A DNA stretch of 64,000 bases, from the NCBI RefSeq assembly GCF_018598585.1, contig NZ_JAHESD010000020.1, positions 1 to 64,000 of the forward strand. Reading direction: 5' to 3'. Of the stretch, positions 45,624 to 54,201 are shown one piece after another. Position 1 is the first letter of the stretch; every line of letters begins with the position of its first letter. A program made the translations under genes and the position numbers. Under the pieces are notes generated by a model, which saw nothing but the letters and a program-made list of their open reading frames with translations, was not told the origin of the DNA and searched no databases. Source of the DNA: Chryseosolibacter indicum. GTDB lineage: Bacteria; Bacteroidota; Bacteroidia; Cytophagales; Cyclobacteriaceae.

Positions 45624-45803
45624 AGACTTAGTTTAGGATTGGATGAATTATTTTGTTCCTCACCGTGCGAAGGTTGGGTTACAGACTGTTTGCTAGTCCT
45701 ACGGGATCATTTGATGTGCCAGCATCTTTTGGTCCCTCATTTATTCTAACGGAACAGCTTATTATATGTAGTGGTTATTCATAATAGTGGTTTTATTGGT
45801 GAG

Positions 45804-46868
45804 CTAGGGCTTCTGACTTTGGTATTTTGATTTTGTCAGCTCATTTTCACTTAGTATTACATTCTTTTCATGTATTGTGAACTTTACCGGTGATGTTAAT
45901 GCAAGAGCGCTTAACACCTGCTCAAGACTGAGTTGCTGAATTCTTCCGTTGTATCGATATGTTTTCAGGCTTTCATCTTTGAAATTAATTTTTACGTTAT
46001 AGATCCGTTCAATTTTCTTAGATAACTCATTAAGCGATTCTCCCCTTACTGTAAGCCAACCATCTTTCCAATCGGCATCTGCTGCAGCATCTACATTTTT
46101 CTCAAGTACCATCGCTTCAGCCATTCTTTGCGTAGTAGTTGCACGTAGTATAATCCTTTCATTCGGCTTAAGAACAACTTCTTCACCTTTACCAGAAGCT
46201 CCAACACGATTTACTTTTAAAGAACCACGAAGAAGAGTTGTACTGAAAACGTCCTCCTTATCGTATGCATTTACATTAAAAGCAGTACCAAGAACAGTAA
46301 TGTCAAATAAGGCAGTATGAACTTTGAATGGAACCGTTCGCTTCTTCACATCAAAGAACGCTTCACCCTCAAGTGTTATATTACGGTTTTCTGCTCCAAA
46401 TTCTTGATTATATGAAATCTTACTTCCCGCATTCAACCATACCTTAGAACTATCAGGAAGTGTAATTAGTGTACGCGCTCCATTGGGAGCTTCTACGATT
46501 GTAGCAACATTAGTAACATCTGTGTCGGTAGCAACTTTCCAAATAAGAACTGAAGCTATCAAAACTACTGCAATAACAGCTGCATAACGCAGTAATTCTA
46601 TAAAGGTAACACGACGCGTATCCGTTGTTTGCTTACGCATCCGTTCCAGCACTACCTTCCAATCCTGGTCTTTGTCTATCTGTAGATAAGGCAAATCCTC
46701 GCTCCTACTCCAATATTTACTAATCAGTTCAAACTCTTTTCTAAAAGGTTCATCCTTAATTATCTCTTCCCATTCTAATCGTTCAACAGGCGTTAATGAA
46801 TTAGTTAATAAGCGTGTTGCGAGATACCACTTGCGTTCTTCTGGGTCTAATTCCTCCATGTTATTCAT
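45804..46868 (-). CDS. FecR-family anti-sigma regulator
   Basis: A 354-residue protein. The start at 46868 (MNNMEELDPEERKWYLATRLL) is preferred, since the longer start at 46976 would overlap the upstream T9SS gene. An N-terminal cytoplasmic part (about 1-90) precedes one membrane helix (YAAVIAVVLIASVLIWKV) and the periplasmic FecR domain (EAPNGARTLITLPDSSKVWL, ITLEGEAFFDVKK, DITVLGTAFNVNAY). A C-terminal DUF4974-type STN-like domain (LNELSKKIERIYNVKINF) follows. It should hold the ECF sigma inactive until SusC is loaded. Separated from SusC by 180 bp. Confidence 0.93.
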   Translation of the reverse strand: MNNMEELDPEERKWYLATRLLTNSLTPVERLEWEEIIKDEPFRKEFELISKYWSRSEDLPYLQIDKDQDWKVVLERMRKQTTDTRRVTFIELLRYAAVIAVVLIASVLIWKVATDTDVTNVATIVEAPNGARTLITLPDSSKVWLNAGSKISYNQEFGAENRNITLEGEAFFDVKKRTVPFKVHTALFDITVLGTAFNVNAYDKEDVFSTTLLRGSLKVNRVGASGKGEEVVLKPNERIILRATTTQRMAEAMVLEKNVDAAADADWKDGWLTVRGESLNELSKKIERIYNVKINFKDESLKTYRYNGRIQQLSLEQVLSALALTSPVKFTIHEKNVILSENELTKSKYQSQKP

Positions 46869-46884
46869 TTTAGCGATGACTATC

Positions 46885-48747
46885 TTATTTTGCAATAACC
46901 AATATTTTTCCTGTATAAGGTCTAGGGCTTCCTTGCACGACGATTGAATATGTGCCTGAAGGGAGATGTGAGACATCTAAGGGGAGGCGCTCATAACTTC
47001 CTGAAGTTAATGAACCTTTGTCACTTGAGTGAACTACTCTACCCATGATGTCAATAACATTTAAAACTACCTTTGCTGGTCTTTCTAAAAACAGGTCTGT
47101 GTATACAATTCCGTTTGATGGATTAGGATAAAGAGCTATAAACTTCATGGGATGAGGACTTTCAACACCAACAGGTGTGTTAAAAGAGAAATCCATATGA
47201 ATGACACCATTTGCAGCATTAGGATCATCAGGACCTGCAGCCTCGCCCGTTACACGGATATAATAATCAGAACCTGCTACAACTTCAAAGTTGCTTATCC
47301 TGGATTGAAATATCTGTGATAATTCATCTATATCTTTACTGCAAGCAAGTTGGTCTAGATTCTTGTCTTGTATAAGTAGTAATGTATTAAAATCACAATC
47401 AGATAGATCGACTGTAATCATTCCGTTGGCAGGTGCCTTAAAATGCCACCATACTGAGTTTGAACCATCCATTCTTGATTCACCTGAACAATAAGCTAAT
47501 CTTTCGAATTCTGTTTCATAAGTTGCTCTATAATTGTAGGATCCATAGCGAGCAGGAATAGAAGATGGTTGAAGTTCTATAGCATCTGCATAATTATCAT
47601 TTACAGGTCTACGTGGAACTATCGGATGTACTACAGTAATCGATGAGGTTAACGTTGCATATTCCTCACCATTTACCACAACCTTCTCAAAGGTGGTGCC
47701 CACCTCCGGAAAAGGATAGATAAGATCATTTTCATTGGCTTCAAGGGTATAAACAAGCCAGAAATATGTATCTCCTTGTTCGAGAACCTGATCACCCTCA
47801 ATAACGAATTTACTTTCCGGATCTGTTACTGTTCCAAATATATCGGCATCTACCACTCCTTCGTCTTCAATGGTCGAGATAAAGGATACATCGTAAGTAG
47901 TGTATAATTTTGCTTCCTTTATTTTTATCAGCGGAGACGTTTCTGGTGTAGTAAAAGTTAAAGAAGTAATATTGGCTGTACCGTTGTCACCTGCCGCACG
48001 AACAATAAGCCCCATAATAATAGTAGTTTTTGAGTAAGCTAGTCTTACCACATTGGTATAGGCACCAAATATCTCTGCACCATTAAATTGCATTTGCTGC
48101 ATTGGTCGCACCCATACATTATCTAAGTACCAATTTTCTGTTGGTGGCTGAAAGTCGGGATCCTCGCTCTCACCCGTGACGGGATTCTTATGAACAAAGG
48201 CTATATAAATAGGAATACCTTGGTAAGCTGAAAGGTCGAGAAATAATCTGTCCTTATAAATATATCGAGGAAATTCTGTTTCATTCCAAATGGCAAGCGT
48301 TTCCGTAAAATCTGACCGATTAGAAGAAGCCGTTGAAATACGTACTTCAAAGGTTGAACCGAGGTCCTCCAAAAGTTCCTGACCAGAATCAAAAATAAGG
48401 TAATCATTATATGCGGGGGTAATCTGCGGAGTAACTAACCAATCCTCATCAATTTGTCCTGGAAGTGCATACTCAACCCCACTTGTCATTACTTTAGGTC
48501 CAAAGAACCCGTATGTACTACGTATCCAATTATTGCCACTTCCTCCTCCTAAAGAGTACCATTTCCATCCTTCTGGCACTTCCCCCAACGGAGTATCGTC
48601 AAAACTTTCATAAAAGGTAGCATTTTGACCGCTAACATCTAATGATAACTGCAATACTGCAGCGGTCATAAGTACGGTCAGGAAGCTTTTATAACACCTT
48701 CTTAATACTGATATTAGAACAAGATTGGCAATAGAGATTTTATCCAT
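46885..48747 (-). CDS. Secreted choice-of-anchor J protein with T9SS C-terminal sorting domain
   Basis: A 620-residue protein with signal peptide (FLTVLMTAAVLQLSLDVSGQ). Residues about 45-215 are a choice-of-anchor J (MAM-like) jelly roll (FYESFDDTPLGEVPEGW, ENWYLDNVWVRPM). Middle regions look like beta-sandwich segments, including one with SVWWHFKAPANGMITVDLSDCDF. The C-terminal 80 residues are a T9SS type A sorting domain (ALYPNPSNGIVYTDLF, GSYERLPLDVSHLPSGTYSI). It would be exported by the type IX system to the cell surface or medium. Its place between the sigma and FecR genes is unusual. Function unknown; an adhesin or a hydrolase-associated carrier are options. Confidence 0.87.
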   Translation of the reverse strand: MDKISIANLVLISVLRRCYKSFLTVLMTAAVLQLSLDVSGQNATFYESFDDTPLGEVPEGWKWYSLGGGSGNNWIRSTYGFFGPKVMTSGVEYALPGQIDEDWLVTPQITPAYNDYLIFDSGQELLEDLGSTFEVRISTASSNRSDFTETLAIWNETEFPRYIYKDRLFLDLSAYQGIPIYIAFVHKNPVTGESEDPDFQPPTENWYLDNVWVRPMQQMQFNGAEIFGAYTNVVRLAYSKTTIIMGLIVRAAGDNGTANITSLTFTTPETSPLIKIKEAKLYTTYDVSFISTIEDEGVVDADIFGTVTDPESKFVIEGDQVLEQGDTYFWLVYTLEANENDLIYPFPEVGTTFEKVVVNGEEYATLTSSITVVHPIVPRRPVNDNYADAIELQPSSIPARYGSYNYRATYETEFERLAYCSGESRMDGSNSVWWHFKAPANGMITVDLSDCDFNTLLLIQDKNLDQLACSKDIDELSQIFQSRISNFEVVAGSDYYIRVTGEAAGPDDPNAANGVIHMDFSFNTPVGVESPHPMKFIALYPNPSNGIVYTDLFLERPAKVVLNVIDIMGRVVHSSDKGSLTSGSYERLPLDVSHLPSGTYSIVVQGSPRPYTGKILVIAK

Positions 48748-48857
48748 AGTTACCCCCAGGTAATTAGTTTGGCTTAAATTGTTCCTGAGACAGGAAATCG
48801 GAAGACAACCCCTAAAAAGTTTCTGAAAAAATTTTAGGCTGAAGGCTTACAGGCTGG

Positions 48858-49421
48858 CTAGTATCTTAATAAAAGGAAAACCAGAAGGGTTATAAGCGAC
48901 TGAAGCAAACGTTTTAAAGCAATGGATATTTGGGCTTCAACTGTTTTCACAGAGATCTGAAGTTGATTTGAAATAGCTTGATTTGAAAGTTTATTCATCC
49001 TGCTCAACACAAAAATCTCACGGCATTTTTGTGGTAGTTTGTCGATGGCCTTCATGAGTAATTCTTCCTGCTCTGCTAATATCAAGTTCTCAAGTGCGTT
49101 CTCTGTTGAGAGGACCGCTTGACTGTAGTTCTGCATTCGACGTTGCTTAACTTTATTCGTTTCCAAATAATTCAAACATGCATTTTTTACACTTTGATAT
49201 AGGTACATCTTCAATGAAAATGTAATCTTTAGTGAGTTGCGCCTATACCAAAAACGCACAAAAAAATCTTGAACTACTTCTTTTGCCTCCTCAATATCCG
49301 CTACATATTTTAAAGCAAAAAGGGTTAATGGCCTGTAGTATTGATCAAAGACGAACTTAAAAGCGATTTCATCTCCTTCGCTAATCCCATGAACCAGTTC
49401 ATCTTCAGAATACTCTTTCAC
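48858..49421 (-). CDS. ECF-type RNA polymerase sigma factor
   Basis: A 187-residue sigma-70 family protein with region 2 (EIAFKFVFDQYYRPLTLFALKY, AKEVVQDFFVRFWYRR) and region 4 (LPQKCREIFVLSRMNKLSNQAISNQLQISVKT). It is followed after about 110 bp by the T9SS gene and then FecR, so it heads the Sus operon and is probably its own regulator together with FecR. The extreme C-terminus (LITLLVFLLLRY) is hydrophobic, a mild oddity for this family. Confidence 0.93.
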   Translation of the reverse strand: MKEYSEDELVHGISEGDEIAFKFVFDQYYRPLTLFALKYVADIEEAKEVVQDFFVRFWYRRNSLKITFSLKMYLYQSVKNACLNYLETNKVKQRRMQNYSQAVLSTENALENLILAEQEELLMKAIDKLPQKCREIFVLSRMNKLSNQAISNQLQISVKTVEAQISIALKRLLQSLITLLVFLLLRY

Positions 49422-49697
49422 TCTTTAATCATCTTATTCAATAAAAAGAAGGTTTTAAAGGTTAAATTATCAAATTCTTGAATATCTGTAATAAAATATT
49501 TTTTTAAATAAAACATAAATAAGACAGCGCGCTCGCACGTGGGGAAGGACTAAGTCAAAAGTGAAGTATTAAGAAGTTAATTAATTCCTATCAACTCTCA
49601 CGTGTGTTCTAACCTGTAATTCTCCTTTGTTGTTATATGGATTTTTTTATATTTGAGATACCTTCTCTAAAAGTAACTATGCTATTAAATTCAGACT
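49422..49697. promoter_or_regulatory. Divergent promoter region with paired CACGTG palindromes
   Basis: The 276-bp spacer lies between the ECF sigma (minus) and the GAF kinase (plus). It contains two perfect CACGTG sites at 49536-49541 and 49599-49604, 63 bp apart, close to six helical turns. The spacer is otherwise AT-rich, with a T/A-rich block near 49495-49520. No reading frame or terminator seen. Confidence 0.35.
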
Positions 49698-50911
49698 ATG
49701 AATGCAGAATCAATGAGGCTTTTAGTGAATACGGTACAGGAGCTCTCACTTGCGAGAAGTCTTGATAGCGTGATAGAAATTGTACGATTTGCAGCAAGAC
49801 ATTTAACGGGAGCTGACGGCGCTGCCTTTGTTTTACGCGATGGTGATCGTTGTTTTTATGCCGATGAAGATGCCATTAGCCCATTATGGAAAGGAAGTCG
49901 TTTCCCGATTGATAGTTGCATCAGTGGTTGGGCTATGCTCAATAGGCAGCCCGCTGTCATTGAAGATATTTACCTTGACAACAGAATTCCTCACGATGCT
50001 TATCGCCCTACTTTTGTTAAGAGTCTTGCTATGGTTCCCATCAGAACCCTTGCTCCTATTGGAGCCATTGGAAATTATTGGGCAGAGAAACATATACCCA
50101 CTCAAGAACAAGTTGCAATTCTGCAATCTTTAGCCGATATCACTGCCGTAACTATAGAAAATATTAATGTGTACAACGAGTTAGAGCATCGTGTAAAAGA
50201 AAGAACAGCTCAACTCGAAATCGTAAATCAGGAGTTATTATCACTTAACCAAGAGCTTGAAGCATTTTCATATTCTGTTTCTCATGATCTGCGAGCCCCA
50301 CTACGATCGATTCTAGGTTATTCAGATATTCTCAAAGAGGAAAGTTTTGAAAACCTAACAGCTGAAGGAAAAGGTGCCCTTGAAACCATTCAACAGAATG
50401 GAAATAAGATGAACAATCTTATTAATGACCTTCTTAAATTTTCAAAACTGGGAAGAAAGGAACTGAGAAAACAGATATCAATACAAATGTCTTGGTAAAT
50501 GAAGTCATCCGGGAGCTAAAGCCATCCTCGGACAGGATTAAATTTCTTATTCACGACATCCCTACATCTTTTGGTGATTATGCTTTGCTTAGTCAGGTAT
50601 GGTTGAACCTGATTTCAAATGCAATCAAGTACTCCAGTAAAAAAGGTTCACCTGTAATAGAGATTGGGTCTTTCAGCAACCAAGGTGAAGATGGTTTTTG
50701 TATTAAAGATAACGGTGCCGGATTTGATATGAAGTATGCTGATAAGCTATTTGGTGTTTTTCAACGCCTTCATGGCATGAAAGATTTCGACGGCACCGGT
50801 ATTGGCCTTGCCCTTGTTAAAAGAATTGTAAATAAACACGGAGGAAGAGTATGGGCGCATGGAGAACCCGGCGTTGGGGCCACATTTTATTTCACACTCC
50901 CCAATTTATAA
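49698..50911 (+). pseudogene. GAF-domain sensor histidine kinase broken by a one-base frameshift
   Basis: A former kinase of about 404 residues in two frames. The first frame (49698-50498, 266 residues) has a GAF domain (about 10-155: ADGAAFVLRDGDRCFY, FPIDSCISGWAMLNRQPAVIED, MVPIRTLAPIGAIGNYWAEK) and a HisKA helix with SYSVSHDLRAPLRSILGYS. The second frame (about 50471-50911) carries the catalytic HATPase_c domain (NLISNAIKYSS, KDNGAGF, GTGIGLALVKRIVNKHGG). A run of four As at 50468-50471 marks the slip: one extra A restores R-K-T-D-I-N-T-N-V-L-V-N-E-V between the two. It could be a sequencing error, a true mutation or rare programmed slippage. No partner response regulator nearby. Confidence 0.85.
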
Positions 50912-50914
50912 CAC

Positions 50915-50964
50915 AAGAAGAGGCTGTCCCATAAGTTATTGAACTTTTTGAAACAGCCTTCTTT
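50915..50964. terminator. Bidirectional terminator between kinase and permease
   Basis: GGCTGT (50922-50927) pairs with ACAGCC (50953-50958). The stem extends through an A bulge with AAGAA/TTCTT and has a loop of about 25 nt with a CTTTTTG run. It lies between two converging genes and could serve both. The long loop makes it moderately confident only. Confidence 0.55.
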
Positions 50965-50991
50965 CCCATATTATTCTCTTAGATCAAGAGC

Positions 50992-53436
50992 TTATTCAGA
51001 TCGTAATATTTTAGCCGGATTAATATTTGCGCCTCTCAAAATCTGCAGACTTACAGTACCCAGCGCTATTACACTTAAAATAACAATTGGAACAACAAAC
51101 AAGTCCCACTGGATGCCTATCCGAAAGGCAAATGTACCAAGCCATTGATCAACACCGTACCATGTTAATGGTATAGAAATCAAACATGCAATTAATACGA
51201 GTTTAAAAAACTGCCACGACAATAGCGACATGATGCTTCGTGTTGACGCTCCCAATACTTTTCTTATTCCTATTTCTTTTAACTTTAATGTGGTAGTAAA
51301 AGAGGCTAAACCCCACAAACCGAGACATGCAATGATAATTGCCAGTACGGCAAAAAGACTAAATATCTTAGCAAATTGTTGTTCATCTTTATACTGTTTG
51401 TTAAAGAAGTCATCAAGGAAATAGTAATTGAATGGATTACCGGGAAAAGCTTCTTTAAACAGCGCCTCTACTTTACTAATGGTTTCAGGCATGTTTTTAC
51501 TTTCAAGGTGAATTGAATAATTCCTTCCTGCAATGGTATCTGCTTTTAATAGCCACGGAGAGTGCTCAATCTTCAGCGAGTTCCAATGATAATTCTTTAA
51601 AACACCCAGAATAGCTACAGTGTCACCACCTAACACAATACGTTCCTGAAGTGCATGCTCGGCATCTCCTAAGCCAAAAGATTTAAGCGCCGCTTCATTT
51701 ACCAAAACTGATTCCATATCAGAACGAATGGCAGGGTTAAAGTTTCTTCCTGAGAGAATCTTTATTCCGTATGTTTCAATAAAGTCCGGATCTACCCAAA
51801 CAACACTTCCCCCTTTGTTCTCTTCACGAGGTGCGCCGTCTCTTCTCATACTTGTTCCCCAGTTATACCCGCCACCAGGAATAGACGCCGATGTTGCTAC
51901 TTTGCGTACCCCAGGTACTTCAGCAAGCTGGTTTTTAAAGGTCGTTAATCGGGCTCTTCTTTCTTTACCTGTTTTCCAATCTACAACTTTTGGTCCGTCT
52001 ACAATAAGCATCTGCTCCATGGTGAGGCCCTTATCCTGGCTGCGCATAAATATCACTTGCCTGTAGATAGTAAAAGTACCGGCAATAAGAATTAATGATG
52101 AAGCAAATTGAAATACAACTAATGCTTTCCGTAGTGAGAAACCACTCGTTAAATTCTCTACCTTTCCCTTAAGCACCTGCGTGGTGTTAAAAGAAGAGAG
52201 TACGAAAGCAGGGTATGCGCCAGAGATAAGCGACCCTGTAACAAATAACCCAAACAGGATAAGCCAGAATCTATAATCTGCAAAATCAAATCTTAAATTC
52301 TTATTTACTATTTCACCAAGCACAGGCAGTAACGCAAGCGCTATCAGCACGGCTAATACAACACCGAGCAGATTAACAAGCACCGATTCACTAATGAACT
52401 GCCAAACTAGCTGGCCTTTGACTGCTCCTACAGCCTTCTTAATACCTACTTCACGCGCTCTTTCCATCGCCCTCGCTGTAGAGAGGTTAATGTAGTTGAT
52501 CCACGCAATAGCAAGAATGAAAACTGAGATAATAATAAAGAAGTATATAGAATTAATGCTTACGGTGGGGCTTGATTCAAGATCTAGCCCAGGGCTAAGA
52601 TGAATATCAAGAATAGGCTGAAAATTAAAGACCACTTTCCCGTTGGACTCAGCAAGTTCCTTACCCCGATACTTTTCAACAAAAGCCGGAATCTTTGCTT
52701 CCACTGATTTTATATCAATACGGTCGTGAAACTGAACATATGTTATAAAGTTATTCCATCCCCAGCCATCTTTATCCTGTTGGTATTGTTCGCCTTTTAA
52801 CAGATTATGTATTGGAAAGAGAAAATCAAAGTCGAAATGTGAGTTTTGCGGCACCTCTTTTAGTACTGCAGTTACTTCATAATCTCCATCCGCCCACCCT
52901 CCGGAAATCTGAAACGTCTTCCCTAATGGATCTTCTTTACCAAAGTACTTCGTAGCAGTTTCTTTTGTTATTACAACGGAATTGGGGTTATCAAGAGCTG
53001 TATTCAGGTTGCCTTGAAGAGCTTCATAAGTAAAAACATCGAAAAAGGTGGAGTCGGCAAACTGCATATTATCTTCCTGGAAGATGGAAGGATCACCCTC
53101 ATTTCTTTTATATGCCGCTACAGCGCCTCCATACATCGGATGCGTACGGACATACGTCTTTACTTCCGGGATATCAGAAGCGAGAGAAGGTCCGAGTGCA
53201 TACCCTGAAACAACATTAGTACCTCGTAGCTCCCCGTTCTGAAAATAGGTTGTAGTGTTTCTATAGATTGTTTCCGCCTTTTTGTGAAAGCGGTCATAGC
53301 TTAATTCAAAATCAACATACTTAAGGATAACAAGACACACGGCTACACCAATAGCAAGACCGAAAATATTGATGAACGAATACAATTTCCTTTTCAAAAG
53401 GTTCCTGAGCGCGAGGGTAAAGAAGTTTTTAAGCAT
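50992..53436 (-). CDS. FtsX/MacB-type ABC transporter permease with two FtsX units
   Basis: An 814-residue membrane protein. An N-terminal helix (LRNLLKRKLYSFINIFGLAIGVAVCLVILKY) is followed by a periplasmic MacB-PCD domain (about 50-280). Three helices near 285-410 form the first FtsX unit (INLSTARAMEREV-like: INLSTARAMERAREVGIKKA). Then comes a second copy of the same order, ending in LKLKEIGIRKVLGASTRSIMSLLSWQF. This long, ATPase-less permease type is very common in Cytophagales; the ATPase must be supplied in trans. Likely a mechanotransmission exporter or lipoprotein or antimicrobial efflux role, not assigned. No ATPase gene in the window. Confidence 0.93.
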   Translation of the reverse strand: MLKNFFTLALRNLLKRKLYSFINIFGLAIGVAVCLVILKYVDFELSYDRFHKKAETIYRNTTTYFQNGELRGTNVVSGYALGPSLASDIPEVKTYVRTHPMYGGAVAAYKRNEGDPSIFQEDNMQFADSTFFDVFTYEALQGNLNTALDNPNSVVITKETATKYFGKEDPLGKTFQISGGWADGDYEVTAVLKEVPQNSHFDFDFLFPIHNLLKGEQYQQDKDGWGWNNFITYVQFHDRIDIKSVEAKIPAFVEKYRGKELAESNGKVVFNFQPILDIHLSPGLDLESSPTVSINSIYFFIIISVFILAIAWINYINLSTARAMERAREVGIKKAVGAVKGQLVWQFISESVLVNLLGVVLAVLIALALLPVLGEIVNKNLRFDFADYRFWLILFGLFVTGSLISGAYPAFVLSSFNTTQVLKGKVENLTSGFSLRKALVVFQFASSLILIAGTFTIYRQVIFMRSQDKGLTMEQMLIVDGPKVVDWKTGKERRARLTTFKNQLAEVPGVRKVATSASIPGGGYNWGTSMRRDGAPREENKGGSVVWVDPDFIETYGIKILSGRNFNPAIRSDMESVLVNEAALKSFGLGDAEHALQERIVLGGDTVAILGVLKNYHWNSLKIEHSPWLLKADTIAGRNYSIHLESKNMPETISKVEALFKEAFPGNPFNYYFLDDFFNKQYKDEQQFAKIFSLFAVLAIIIACLGLWGLASFTTTLKLKEIGIRKVLGASTRSIMSLLSWQFFKLVLIACLISIPLTWYGVDQWLGTFAFRIGIQWDLFVVPIVILSVIALGTVSLQILRGANINPAKILRSE

Positions 53437-53700
53437 GATGGTTACATTATGTTCTTATGATGAACTTTCTCCAAATTAAGTTGTATCATTTACAATAATT
53501 ATTCTTTGCTGTCGCAAGTCCCATAAAAATGTATCCAAACTGCATTTCTGCGTATTGAACTGTAATTAATAACATTGACCAGCCCAGGTATTACCTTCAA
53601 AATAAAAAAAGGTTACAAAATATTTTAAGTAGTTAAACCCTGCTGACATACGCTTGTCACACGTTCATCGCTTCTTTGCTTCATAATTAACAATAAAGCA

Positions 53701-54192
53701 ATGACACAACTTGAAGCCTTACGTCGGGAATTTGAAAAGGAAGCAATCACTACAAGAAAGATGTTAACCCAGGTTCCAACAGATAAATTTAACTGGCAAC
53801 CCCATCCTAAAAGTATGACCATAAAAAGGCTTGCAGCCCATATAGCTGAACTTCCTACCTGGATAGGTATGGTCTTTAACACGGACGAGCTTGATTTTGA
53901 GAACAACCCTTATCAGGTAGAAGATGTAAATACTACTGCGGAACTGTTGGCTTATTTTGAAAAGTCAGTTGAAGACGGTCGCAAGCATCTTAAAGACGGT
54001 AAGGAAGAAGTTTTAGATAAACCTTGGACTTTGCGTAGCGGGAGCACTATATTCAGCATTGATCCCAAACGCGATGTACTGAGAATGGCTTTCAGCCAAG
54101 TTATTCATCACAGAGCGCAACTTGGAGTTTATCTACGACTATTAAATATACCCATACCAGGAAGCTATGGTCCCAGTGCTGATGAACTATAG
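53701..54192 (+). CDS. DinB superfamily protein, copy 2
   Basis: A 163-residue four-helix-bundle protein. It shows LRREFEKEAITTRKMLTQVPTDKFNW (helix 1), SMTIKRLAAHIAELPTWIGMV (helix 2, with His), DGRKHLKDGKEEVLDKPW, and DVLRMAFSQVIHHRAQLGVYLRLL (helix with HHR). His residues at these three positions are the usual metal-binding set of DinB/YfiT. Family members are often thiol- or bacillithiol-related transferases, or not characterised. It ends 9 bp from the converging receptor gene. Confidence 0.87.
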   Translation: MTQLEALRREFEKEAITTRKMLTQVPTDKFNWQPHPKSMTIKRLAAHIAELPTWIGMVFNTDELDFENNPYQVEDVNTTAELLAYFEKSVEDGRKHLKDGKEEVLDKPWTLRSGSTIFSIDPKRDVLRMAFSQVIHHRAQLGVYLRLLNIPIPGSYGPSADEL

Positions 54193-54201
54193 AAATTCTA
54201 A

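Noticed and set aside
45769-45792. Two TAGTGGTT repeats spaced 16 bp between SusC and FecR
   Set aside because: They lie right after the FecR stop, far from any likely promoter, and are short enough to be chance.
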